NCBI GenBank assembly: GCA_016927905.1
Contig: JAFGLW010000031.1
Location: 62,001 to 126,000 of the forward strand
Length of the DNA stretch: 64,000 nucleotides
From: a candidate division CSSED10-310 bacterium
Lineage (GTDB): Bacteria > CSSED10-310 > JAFGJC01
Direction of reading: 5' to 3'
Every line of letters begins with the position of its first letter. The first letter of the stretch is position 1. The translations under genes and the position numbers were made by a program. Shown here piece by piece: positions 43,452-51,588 of this stretch. A model generated the notes under the pieces. The model was given only the letters and a program-made list of their open reading frames with translations. It was not told the DNA's origin and ran no database searches.

Positions 43452-44428
43452 GGCACCGAACCTCCCGTCCGAACGCCGGTTTCCGTCAACGACTGCTCGC
43501 GGGTGCGATCGACAAACTGCCTGACCGCAGCGAACACCTCTTTACTCCGGTGAATCGGCGGTTGAAACCGGGCGAATTTAACCAGGTCAGCCAGTTCCAG
43601 GATATCGATGATATCCCGCCGGTCCCGATCCTGTATCTTCAAACGCAGACTGTCGGACCGGATTTCACCGGTTGTCCGTTCCACCGCTGAAAAACCGAAA
43701 CGATCCCCGATATACCGTTTGAAAATTTCCATCAGTTGAATATAGAACCGTCTGATTTCGCCGCGCGAAATCAGATCGTCCCGTTCCAATTGAGCCAATG
43801 CGCTCAGTGCGACCTGGTCTGGTGGCAGAGACGGTTCACTCTCTTGTATTTCCTTTCGAAACCGTTTTCTCCGCCTTCTTATCCAGGCGATCAGGATCGC
43901 AATTGAAGCCAGCACGACTGCCGTTCCGGTCACGACGCCGATTTTGTATTTCCAGGACGCCCCAACGCTGACCGGCTCCTTGATATCGTACGGAGCTTTC
44001 TCTTGACCGGTTAGAACCGAATCGATCCGTATTGGCTCCGGCTGGGTGAAGACGGTTCCGGTCTGTCCCGAGTCCGTTTCATAACCGATTTCGACCGCAG
44101 GAATCTCCAGGTCGCCCGTCTGGTATGCACTGACGATCAGTTCCAGGCTTTCGCTGATGCTCTCCTCAGAATTTGACAGCACCCGGTGTGTACGGTCCAG
44201 AACGACAAATGGATCGAATTCCATGGAATCACATGGAAAAATAATTCGTGTATCTTCCGGTGCGTTTATGGAGATGGTCATCCGGATGGGATCGCCCACA
44301 TGGATCCGGTTTCGATCGACAGTTACCTGTACATGCGGTTCTTCACCGGCTGCCCGGTTTCCGGTTGTCGACAATCCGGCCGTCATGATCAGGATCATGG
44401 CGATTCGAGTTTTATTCCGGCGGATCAC
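43448..44428 (-). CDS. Bat-cluster membrane protein with periplasmic beta-domain
   Basis: The 326-residue protein has a signal peptide, a BatD-like beta domain (VQVTVDRNRIHVGDPIRMTISINAP) up to about residue 155, one helix (about 163-186), then a cytoplasmic part with FYIQLMEIFKRYIGDRFGFSAVERTTGEIRSD. Position between DUF58 and BatA is where DUF4381-type proteins lie in other bat clusters, but I can only call it a cluster member. GTG start; both ends overlap neighbours by four bases. Confidence 0.7.
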   Translation of the reverse strand: MIRRNKTRIAMILIMTAGLSTTGNRAAGEEPHVQVTVDRNRIHVGDPIRMTISINAPEDTRIIFPCDSMEFDPFVVLDRTHRVLSNSEESISESLELIVSAYQTGDLEIPAVEIGYETDSGQTGTVFTQPEPIRIDSVLTGQEKAPYDIKEPVSVGASWKYKIGVVTGTAVVLASIAILIAWIRRRRKRFRKEIQESEPSLPPDQVALSALAQLERDDLISRGEIRRFYIQLMEIFKRYIGDRFGFSAVERTTGEIRSDSLRLKIQDRDRRDIIDILELADLVKFARFQPPIHRSKEVFAAVRQFVDRTREQSLTETGVRTGGSVP

Positions 44429-45303
44429 CGCATTCTCCTCGCTCTGGCCTGCAGGAACCGGTACAATGCCGATTCGTATGGTATATCGGTGCGGAGTTTC
44501 AGATGATCGATGCCGGCTCCCGATAGGATCCGGTCTGTAGCCCGGGAAATCTCATCTGTTCTCCGGCGGAACTCTTCCCGGACGACCGGTCTGGAAAAAT
44601 CGACGCAGATATCCATTCCCGTCTCGGTATCCGAAAGTGTAAACCAGCCGGTGCCGGGGACTTCGAATTCACGGGGATCCTGAAGCTGTATGGCGACCAA
44701 GTCATGGTGCCGGTTGACGATGTAGAGGGGACGGCGGTATCCGGTATCCAGAAAATCCGATACCAGGAAGACGACCGCCCGTTTCTTCTGCACCCGGATC
44801 AGATACTCCAGCGCGGCGCTGATCTGTGTGTTTCTCCCTTCCGGTTTGGTAAATAGAATATCCCGTACTACTCTCAGGACATGGGTCGCCCCTTTCTGGG
44901 GCGGGATGAAACTCTCGATCCGGTCGGAAAACAGGATCGATCCAACCTGATCATTGTTTTTGATTGCCGAAAACGCCAGGATGGCGCATATTTCTGCTGC
45001 CAGCTCGCTCTTGAGTTGTTCGGACGAACCGAATCCCTGGGACCCCGAGATATCGATCAGAAACAGAACCGTCAGTTCCCGTTCCTCGACGTACCGTTTG
45101 ACAAATGGTTTATTGTATCGGGCGGTGACATTCCAGTCGATTGATCTGATATCGTCACCGGCAATATATTCCCGCACTTCCGAGAATTCCATGCCGCGGC
45201 CCTTGAATGCGCTGAGATACTGCCCGGCCATAGCCTGGTTGACCAGCCGGTTCGTGGTGATCTCAATGCGTCGGATTTTTTTTCTCAGTTCCGTCGAGAT
45301 CAT
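44425..45303 (-). CDS. DUF58 protein of the MoxR/VWA system
   Basis: The 292-residue cytoplasmic protein opens with RKKIRRIEITTNRLVNQAMAGQYLSAFKGRGMEFSEVREYIAGDDIRSIDWNVTARYN. This is the DUF58 signature (the EVREYxxGDDxRxIDWxxTAR block), and DISGSQGF, a VWA-like MIDAS, follows. DUF58 proteins are encoded beside MoxR ATPases. AAGG lies five bases before the ATG; the stop overlaps the next start (GTGA). Confidence 0.9.
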   Translation of the reverse strand: MISTELRKKIRRIEITTNRLVNQAMAGQYLSAFKGRGMEFSEVREYIAGDDIRSIDWNVTARYNKPFVKRYVEERELTVLFLIDISGSQGFGSSEQLKSELAAEICAILAFSAIKNNDQVGSILFSDRIESFIPPQKGATHVLRVVRDILFTKPEGRNTQISAALEYLIRVQKKRAVVFLVSDFLDTGYRRPLYIVNRHHDLVAIQLQDPREFEVPGTGWFTLSDTETGMDICVDFSRPVVREEFRRRTDEISRATDRILSGAGIDHLKLRTDIPYESALYRFLQARARRMR

Positions 45304-45353
45304 GATTGCCTTACCTGAGCCGGACCCGGTTCAAAGCGGATGGAAAGCGGCTC

Positions 45354-46343
45354 TCAGGGAACCTCGACATGATCGAAGATCATCCGGATGAGATCGTCCG
45401 ATGTCAGTTCTTCCGCTTCCGCTTCGTAGGTCAGGATGATACGGTGCCGGAGAATATCGGGACCGATCGATTTCACATCGTCGGGAGTCACGTATCCGCG
45501 GCCGTACAGAAATGCCAGCGCTCGGGCGGCTGCCAGGAGATATATTGTGGCACGGGGTGATGCGCCGTATTCGATCAGGCCTTTCATATCCTGCAGCCCG
45601 AACTGATCGGGGAACCGTGTAGCCATCACCAGATCCACGATATAATTCCGCACACGATCCTCCGCATGGATTTCCTTCACAACGGTGCGTGCGTTCAAGA
45701 TCTGTTCCGGGTGGATCACCGCCTGGGCCGTTGCTGTTTCCAGAACGCTCATCCGGTCCAGAATGGCCCGCTCCTCCTCCCTGGATGGATACCCGATTTT
45801 CAGTTTCAACATGAACCGGTCCACCTGGGCTTCCGGAAGCGGGTAAGTGCCTTCCTGTTCGATGGGATTCTGAGTGGCCAGTACCAGGAAAGGTGATGGC
45901 AGGAGATGTGTGGAATCGCCCAGGGTTATTTGGCGTTCCTGCATGGCTTCCAGCAGGGCGCTTTGAACCTTAGCCGGAGCGCGGTTGATTTCATCCGCCA
46001 GGATGAAGTTGGCGAACAGGGGTCCTTTTTTGGGTTCGAAACAGGTTGTCCGGGGATCGTATATCATGGTTCCGGTCAGATCGGCCGGGAGCAGATCCGG
46101 AGTGAACTGAATCCGCTTGAATTCAGCATGGATTGTCGCCGCCAGAGATTTTACAGCCAGAGTTTTGGCCAGACCCGGCACGCCCTCGATCAGGACGTGA
46201 CCGTCCGACAGCAGGCCGATCAAAAGGCGGTCCAGGAGATACCGCTGCCCGACAATGACCTTTTCCAGTTCCCGGACTAGAGGATCAACAAATCCGCTCT
46301 GTTCTCTGACCCGTTCGTTCAAACGCTGAATATCGGTATGCAC
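45354..46343 (-). CDS. moxR: MoxR-family AAA+ ATPase
   Basis: Walker A GVPGLAKT (54-61) and Walker B FILADEINRAP are followed by sensor motif VLATQNPIEQEGTYPLPEAQVDRFMLK and a lid domain. The family remodels proteins and is genetically tied to VWA partners such as BatA and BatB. The start is GTG 46343 (MHTDIQRL), because AAGGAGGAG lies just ahead; the longer frame to 46367 covers that site. About 330 residues, as usual. Confidence 0.93.
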   Translation of the reverse strand: MHTDIQRLNERVREQSGFVDPLVRELEKVIVGQRYLLDRLLIGLLSDGHVLIEGVPGLAKTLAVKSLAATIHAEFKRIQFTPDLLPADLTGTMIYDPRTTCFEPKKGPLFANFILADEINRAPAKVQSALLEAMQERQITLGDSTHLLPSPFLVLATQNPIEQEGTYPLPEAQVDRFMLKLKIGYPSREEERAILDRMSVLETATAQAVIHPEQILNARTVVKEIHAEDRVRNYIVDLVMATRFPDQFGLQDMKGLIEYGASPRATIYLLAAARALAFLYGRGYVTPDDVKSIGPDILRHRIILTYEAEAEELTSDDLIRMIFDHVEVP

Positions 46344-46394
46344 GCTGTACTCCTCCTTCAGAGTCACACCATGGTGAGAATAAAGTGATTGCTG

Positions 46395-47693
46395 TTATTG
46401 TGCGGGATCGGAGCTCTCGATGCGATCTTCGTAAATACGGCAGTCGTATTTTTCCTTCAGCCGATCAAACTTGGTTTCGACACCCGTCTCCTTCTTATCC
46501 CGAATCAATTTGTTTTTTATCTGCGTCCGGACATCCGCAAGCGGTTTGAGGGATTCATCTGTTTTTTCCTCCACCAGAACAATATGCCAGCCTTTCTTGG
46601 TTTCGACCGGTTTTGAAATTTCTCCCTCCTTCATGCCGAAAACCACCTCTTCAAAATTCAGGTCTTTCCCGATACCCCGGACATAACCATCCCGGTACAG
46701 ATATCCCAGGCTTCCGTTTTGTTTAACGGATGCCGTGTCAGTCGAAAATTTCTCGACCATTTCATTGTAATCCGCTCCTGACTGAAGCTTCGAATAAACA
46801 TCCCGGGCTTCCTTTTCGGTGGCGAGCTGGATATGCTTGATTTTGCATCGGGCGCGGGTCATGTAATCCTGGGAATGATCCCGGTACTCCTTCTCGATTT
46901 CAGCATCGGTGACCATCAACTCATCGGAGATCTGTTCCCGGACCTCTTCGAACGGACGGTACCCCCCGCTGTCGATTGAATCCACCCGGACGATATGCCA
47001 CCCTTTGCGTGTCTTGACGGGCTCGGTGAGGTCTCCGGGTTTCAGCCCGAAAACGACCTCCTCCAGTTCCGCAGACCGTCCGACACCCCGGATGAAACCA
47101 CCTTCGCGGATTGTGCCCAGAGCGCCGCCGTCATTTTTTGTCTGCACATCGGATGAATATTCCGAAACGGCCTTTTCAAACGTTATCGATCCATTTTCTA
47201 TCCGCCGGCGCACCGAAAGAGCGGTATCTTCATCTTCGAATAGAATATGACGGATCTCGGCGGTTTTCTCGGTTTTGAATCGATCCTTGTGGTCTTCGTA
47301 ATATTTCATCAGCTCCTGCTCGGGCGGCCCGGGCGGTTGGCCCATTTCATTTTTGAAATATTCGGAAGTCAGGATGCGTTCCCGTGCTTCATCGATCTTA
47401 TCCTTGATCTCCGGGCGGCTCTCATATCCTGCATCCTCGGCGGCCCTGCGGAGCAGTTCGGTTCTCACCAGACGGTCCAGAAGTTTCTTTTTCCCATCCA
47501 CCGTTTCAAAATTTGTCCTGGCATAAGACGGAATATCCTCGAGTTTCCTTTCCAGGTCGGTGGCGGTGAACTTCCGATCTCCCACAACCGCCAGAACGGA
47601 TCCGTCCGCCCCGCCCGGATCCGGGGGGGTGGAACAACCGCTGAAGCCGGCCGTCAACGCGAAAAAAATGAAGGTCCGAAATGAAATCCTCAT
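46395..47693 (-). CDS. Tandem-PpiC peptidyl-prolyl isomerase lipoprotein (SurA-like)
   Basis: Lipoprotein signal peptide with lipobox FSGC (Cys20). A SurA-like helical N-terminal part leads to two parvulin domains: AEIRHILFEDEDTA...GWHIVRVDSI and CKIKHIQLATEKEA...GWHIVLVEEK. It probably assists outer-membrane protein folding in the periplasm. 433 residues from ATG 47693, which has AAGGAG eight bases upstream; a longer frame to 47759 lacks support. It precedes moxR by 51 bases. Confidence 0.85.
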   Translation of the reverse strand: MRISFRTFIFFALTAGFSGCSTPPDPGGADGSVLAVVGDRKFTATDLERKLEDIPSYARTNFETVDGKKKLLDRLVRTELLRRAAEDAGYESRPEIKDKIDEARERILTSEYFKNEMGQPPGPPEQELMKYYEDHKDRFKTEKTAEIRHILFEDEDTALSVRRRIENGSITFEKAVSEYSSDVQTKNDGGALGTIREGGFIRGVGRSAELEEVVFGLKPGDLTEPVKTRKGWHIVRVDSIDSGGYRPFEEVREQISDELMVTDAEIEKEYRDHSQDYMTRARCKIKHIQLATEKEARDVYSKLQSGADYNEMVEKFSTDTASVKQNGSLGYLYRDGYVRGIGKDLNFEEVVFGMKEGEISKPVETKKGWHIVLVEEKTDESLKPLADVRTQIKNKLIRDKKETGVETKFDRLKEKYDCRIYEDRIESSDPAQ

Positions 47694-47848
47694 TCCCCTA
47701 ACTCCTTTCTGGCACCTTTGCATGGAATATCGCTTATCCGAGGTGCCGGAGGATATCATGCGGAAATATCCCCGTCAATTCAGACAGTTCGAACACCATC
47801 ACTCATTACAATCCGTCATGAAGGAATGTTCCGTTGTTTTGGAATCGG

Positions 47849-48349
47849 TTAATGGATCAATTCGTGTTCGATACCGGCGATGACCGTATCAATCCAACAG
47901 GCGGCATCCTTTTCGGATATGGACCGTGCTGCGGCAATTTCAGAGATCAAGAGTTGCTTGGCATTGTCCATCATTCTGGTCTCCTTGATGGCCAGGTTTT
48001 TTTTCTTCTTCAGCGCTACCAGGTCCCGTACCACCTCAGCCGTCTGAAAAATGGAGCCCGATTTCAGTTTGTCGAAATTATCGCTGTACCGGTGATGCCA
48101 CTGGGTATAATGGGCAATGGATTTCTGACTTAGAATCTTCTCCACTCTGGACAGATCTTCCAGCCTGACGACGGGTCTGAGACCGATTTTCGATTCGTTG
48201 GCTGTCGGCACCATGATGGCCATGTTCTTGGATACGATCTTCAGGACATAAAAATCCGCCTTGTTTCCATTGATAACCCTGGATTCGATTGACTGAACTT
48301 CCGCCAATCCCTGGGTGGGATAGACCAAAAGATCGCCCACCTTGAACAT
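47849..48349 (-). CDS. carD: CarD-family RNA-polymerase-binding regulator
   Basis: 166 residues. The N-terminal RNAP-interaction (TRCF-RID-like) domain is FKVGDLLVYPTQGLAEVQSIE...IMVPTANESKIGLRPV, and a helical C-terminal part follows. CarD binds RNA polymerase beta and stabilises open complexes, often in stress or rRNA control. ATG 48349 has GGGAGG five bases upstream; a TTG at 48364 lies within that site. It heads the minus-strand cluster toward ppiC and the bat genes. Confidence 0.88.
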   Translation of the reverse strand: MFKVGDLLVYPTQGLAEVQSIESRVINGNKADFYVLKIVSKNMAIMVPTANESKIGLRPVVRLEDLSRVEKILSQKSIAHYTQWHHRYSDNFDKLKSGSIFQTAEVVRDLVALKKKKNLAIKETRMMDNAKQLLISEIAAARSISEKDAACWIDTVIAGIEHELIH

Positions 48350-48399
48350 ATCATCCTCCCTCAAAAACCCCGGAATCCGAAGTCTTTGAAAATCGCACT

Positions 48400-48428
48400 A
48401 TGATAATCCGGCAGGTTGAAAAAAGCAA
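48400..48428 (-). promoter_or_regulatory. Sigma-70-type promoter for carD
   Basis: Minus-strand TTGCTT (48428-48423), 17 bases, TATCAT (48405-48400), about 50 bases before the carD ATG. The -10 matches five of six consensus bases; the -35 matches three. Confidence 0.4.
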
Positions 48429-48609
48429 CCCGGATCGGTCCTCACGAAAAAATTGCGCCATCCGGACCGGGACATGCAACTTTTTCGAAATATCGATACA
48501 TGCCGCTCGGTGCGACGAATCGACAGCAAAAAAATAATCCGACTTAACTCTTTTTATTCATTGATAATAAGTGATTTTGCTGCCATTCGGATCGGCACGG
48601 ACCGTTGGA

Positions 48610-48626
48610 TGGGCACCGGAATTGCA
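48610..48626 (+). promoter_or_regulatory. Sigma-54-like promoter for the response-regulator gene
   Basis: TGGGCACCGGAATTGCA has the invariant GG (48612-48613) and GC (48624-48625) separated by ten bases, plus GGCAC and TTGCA. One base of the -24 element (TGGCAC read as GGGCAC) deviates. It lies 45 bases before the gene. Confidence 0.5.
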
Positions 48627-48642
48627 AATTCCCGGGTCGGAA

Positions 48643-48660
48643 GTATTATTTCCATAATAC
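48643..48660 (+). promoter_or_regulatory. Perfect inverted repeat, probable operator or leader hairpin
   Basis: GTATTAT-TTCC-ATAATAC: two seven-base arms with a four-base loop, placed between the predicted sigma-54 start site and the response-regulator ATG (48671). It could bind a dimeric regulator or hide the ribosome site. Confidence 0.45.
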
Positions 48661-48670
48661 GGGCGGCGCT

Positions 48671-49450
48671 ATGCACGACAAAACGCGGAGCAAATTGAAC
48701 ATCCTGCTTGTGGACGACGAACCGATCATCCTGTCGAGTTTATCCGATGTGCTTTCACTGCACGGATACCATTCGGACACGGCCCAAAGCGGTGAAGAAG
48801 GTATCCGGAAAATTGAAGAGAACAGTTACGATTTGATTGTAACCGATCTGATCATGGGTTCCGTTGACGGGCTGGAGTTGCTGGACCGGGCGCATCAGAT
48901 CGATACGGATATCGTGGTAATCATCGTGACCGGATATGCCACGATTGAATCCGCATTGGATGCCATCCGCAAGGGCGCTTACGACTATCTGGTCAAGCCG
49001 TTCGAGATACAAAATTTTCTCCTGGCCATTCAGCGGGGTGCTGAACGGCGGCGGCTGTCGACGGAAAATCGCGGATTGATCGCAGATCTTCAGGGAAAAA
49101 ACGAACAGCTCGAGAACGCGCTGAATGAATTGAGAATGACCCAGAACCGGTTGCTTCAATCGGAGCGTAAAGCGGCGGTAATGGAAACCGTCATCGCCAT
49201 GAAACATGAAATCAACAACCCGTTGACCGCAATCATGAGCAAGATCCAGATTCTTCAGGAAAAAGACGCAAACACTCCGGATCATTGCATGACCCGGGAT
49301 CTCGATACCATGAAATCCCTCGTTCACAGAATATGTGAAACGCTCAAAAAACTGGACAACATCAAGGAACCGGTGTCCACGCAATACTGTAATGGTATAT
49401 CCATGCTGGATATATCCGGATCGGTATCGGATTCCACTCCGGTGTCATGA
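48671..49450 (+). CDS. Response regulator with a C-terminal histidine box but no ATPase domain
   Basis: Residues 1-120 form a receiver domain (ILLVDDEP, acceptor Asp59 in LIVTDLIMG, VTGYA, Lys109 in YLVKPFE). A coiled coil (about 130-170) and a histidine-kinase dimerisation helix with MKHEINNPLTAIMSK (His179) follow. The protein ends at 259, so no HATPase domain follows. It could shuttle phosphate between Asp59 and His179 in a relay, or act as a decoy of a kinase. ATG 48671; an earlier start at 48605 would lie upstream of the promoter elements. Its stop overlaps the next gene (ATGA). Confidence 0.82.
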   Translation: MHDKTRSKLNILLVDDEPIILSSLSDVLSLHGYHSDTAQSGEEGIRKIEENSYDLIVTDLIMGSVDGLELLDRAHQIDTDIVVIIVTGYATIESALDAIRKGAYDYLVKPFEIQNFLLAIQRGAERRRLSTENRGLIADLQGKNEQLENALNELRMTQNRLLQSERKAAVMETVIAMKHEINNPLTAIMSKIQILQEKDANTPDHCMTRDLDTMKSLVHRICETLKKLDNIKEPVSTQYCNGISMLDISGSVSDSTPVS

Positions 49451-49776
49451 AATCATCCTCCAAGCTGTTGCTGATGATCCTGGTGGCAGTTCTTCCGGGA
49501 TGCGAGTCCTGGCGGAGTTCGCCGCCGGATGAAAATCACTCGATTACGGTGACCAACCGGACTGAATGCAGTCTGGGAATCCTCCTGGACGATGCCGATT
49601 TCCTGACTCTGCCCTCCCGCAACGATTTCGGCGTGTTCGATGATGTTCCGAAAGGCGATCACTTCCTTGCCGCCTATGACTTGAATGATCCGGGAACCGA
49701 TGTTCCGGTGGCGTTCGTGACAATTCATATTTCCGAGCGGAAGGATTACTACTGGGAGGTTACCGGGTGTCCATGA
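49447..49776 (+). CDS. Small lipoprotein coupled to the response regulator
   Basis: Lipoprotein signal peptide with LPGC (Cys19), then about 90 residues of mature beta-rich protein (SITVTNRTECSLGILLDDADFLTLP...GDHFLAAYDLNDPGTDVPVAFVTIHI). No family recognised. Its ATG overlaps the regulator stop by four bases, so it may belong to the same signalling unit. Confidence 0.7.
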   Translation: MKSSSKLLLMILVAVLPGCESWRSSPPDENHSITVTNRTECSLGILLDDADFLTLPSRNDFGVFDDVPKGDHFLAAYDLNDPGTDVPVAFVTIHISERKDYYWEVTGCP

Positions 49777-49798
49777 CGGCCGTTCGGTCAGGTTCCTG

Positions 49799-50155
49799 TC
49801 ATGGAATCCAGCGTTCGCCGGGCCGGTATCCGGATGTTTTATCCTGTTGAGCGCCTTTCAGATTCGCCTTGCGGAAACTAGCGCCTTTCCGGTTTGTCCA
49901 GCGCAGATCAGCTTTGGCCAGGTTCGCCCGTTCGAGATTGGCTCCGATCAGATTGGCACCTCTCAGATCCGCCTCCTGGAGATTGGCGTTCTGAAGGTTC
50001 GCTCCGGCCAAGTTGGCGTCCTGCAGATCCGCTCCCGACAGGTCGATCCCCTGCAGGTCGCATCCATTGAGATCGATCTCTTTCAATTCGCTCTTGGCCA
50101 GTGATTCCCCGGCCTGGTATTTTTTCAAAACGTCATCCCGCGTCAACTGAGCCAT
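49799..50155 (-). CDS. Pentapeptide-repeat protein
   Basis: Residues about 30-110 are a run of A(D/N)Lxx pentapeptides (LSGADLQDANLAGANLQNANLQEADLRGANLIGANLERANL), expected to fold as a right-handed quadrilateral beta-helix. An N-terminal segment TRDDVLKKYQAGESLAKSEL precedes. Role unknown; DNA mimicry is only one of several options for this fold. AAGGAG lies eight bases before ATG 50155; longer frames to 50173 or 50227 lack support. Confidence 0.85.
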   Translation of the reverse strand: MAQLTRDDVLKKYQAGESLAKSELKEIDLNGCDLQGIDLSGADLQDANLAGANLQNANLQEADLRGANLIGANLERANLAKADLRWTNRKGASFRKANLKGAQQDKTSGYRPGERWIP

Positions 50156-50277
50156 TCCCCAGCTCCTTTCCATCCCCAACACATGCTTAACTGGCGGATT
50201 TATATCACGAAAGCGCTTTTTATGCAACGGTGCCTATCGGACCAGAAACAGAGGATCTGCGACCAAGCGGCGCAAGT

Positions 50278-51588
50278 CTATTTTGGAGCTGATCTTTTAA
50301 CTTCGTCCCGAACATCCGACACGGCCAGGATCCAGCCGGTCAGGATCGAAAAAACGAGCGTTGCCGAGCCGCCGAGGCTGATAAACGGCAGCGGCACGCC
50401 GGTCATGGGGATCAGCTTGATCACGCCCCCGACGTTCAAAAGCACCTGGACCCAGATCAGCGTGCCCGCGCCGGTGGCCAGCAGAATCTGAAAGAGGCTT
50501 TCCGATCTACCGGCTGCAGCCATGGCGCGCCGTGACAGATAGAAAAACAGAAACAGTACAAGACCGCTACCCAGCAGCCCGGTTTCCTCCGCGATGGATG
50601 CATACACGAAATCAGTGTGAACCAAGGGGATTTTCCGTGGGAATCCCTCACCCACTCCCCGCCCGATCACTTCCCCGTGAAACAGTGCGAACAGGGACTG
50701 GATTATCTGGTAGCCGGCGTCCGCAGGGTGATCGAACGGTTCCAGCCATGCCTGAAACCGGACCGCTCCCCGGCTCACATACGAGCGAAACAGCCATCCG
50801 CCTGCGACTGCGCCCGTGATTCCGGCCAGCCAGTACACGCGCCGGCCCGTCGCCGTATGCAACAGGGCCAGGATCAGAACCGCTGAAATCAGCACGATCC
50901 CAAGATCCCGGTGCATCGCGTACAGGAACGGCGCGGGAATCCACACGGCGCTGATCAGCCGGTGCGCGCGGTTCGCCTCGGCAGAGAACAGCTTCCTTTG
51001 TTTGTCCAGCGAATCGCCGTAGCGGCAGAGTATAAACGTGTAAGCGAGCAGCGCGGCGAGTTTGCCATATTCCGCCGGTGTCGTCCGCATCGGTCCGAAC
51101 CGGGAACCCCGGTAGTCCACGCCCCAGAACAGCATGGCGACCGGTATGGCGATGGTGAGAACCACCCAGAACCATCCCGGTTTCCGGAGCCATTCCAGCC
51201 GGTTTCGTCGGAACAGGATCGACACCGCTGCGATCACAAGCGGTGACATCAACAAAACCAGTTTCCCGGCATCGTGAATATCGATCGCTGCGGATCCGCC
51301 CAGCCGGTACTGGTATGCCAGGCCGATCCCGACCAGAATCGAGCCGACGGGCAGGATCGTCTCATCCGCCCGGGATCCGGCAAACACTAAAAGACCATGC
51401 GCCGCAAAAACACTCAGGAAAAAAACCCCGGGAAGCAGCCAGTCGACCGGATCGAGCCCGTTATCGTTCATCCGGACGCTCATACCTCCCAGAAACAGCC
51501 ATGTGACGACCGCCATTGTGATGCACAGCAGCCAGAACTCATCGGAGCGGGCCAGGAAATACCGCCTTTGTTTCGCCCGTCGGCTCAC
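50278..51588 (-). CDS. SEDS (FtsW/RodA/SpoVE) peptidoglycan polymerase
   Basis: 436 residues, ten or so membrane helices. Family marks are WGVDYRGSRFGPMRTTPAEYGKL, HRDLGIVLISAVLILAL, DFVYASIAEETGLLGS and LIPMTGVPLPFISLGGSA near the C-terminus. SEDS proteins polymerise lipid II glycan chains together with a class B PBP, which here is encoded just upstream. The GTG start overlaps the PBP stop by four bases. FtsW and RodA cannot be told apart on sequence alone; no mre or fts genes are nearby. Confidence 0.88.
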   Translation of the reverse strand: MSRRAKQRRYFLARSDEFWLLCITMAVVTWLFLGGMSVRMNDNGLDPVDWLLPGVFFLSVFAAHGLLVFAGSRADETILPVGSILVGIGLAYQYRLGGSAAIDIHDAGKLVLLMSPLVIAAVSILFRRNRLEWLRKPGWFWVVLTIAIPVAMLFWGVDYRGSRFGPMRTTPAEYGKLAALLAYTFILCRYGDSLDKQRKLFSAEANRAHRLISAVWIPAPFLYAMHRDLGIVLISAVLILALLHTATGRRVYWLAGITGAVAGGWLFRSYVSRGAVRFQAWLEPFDHPADAGYQIIQSLFALFHGEVIGRGVGEGFPRKIPLVHTDFVYASIAEETGLLGSGLVLFLFFYLSRRAMAAAGRSESLFQILLATGAGTLIWVQVLLNVGGVIKLIPMTGVPLPFISLGGSATLVFSILTGWILAVSDVRDEVKRSAPK

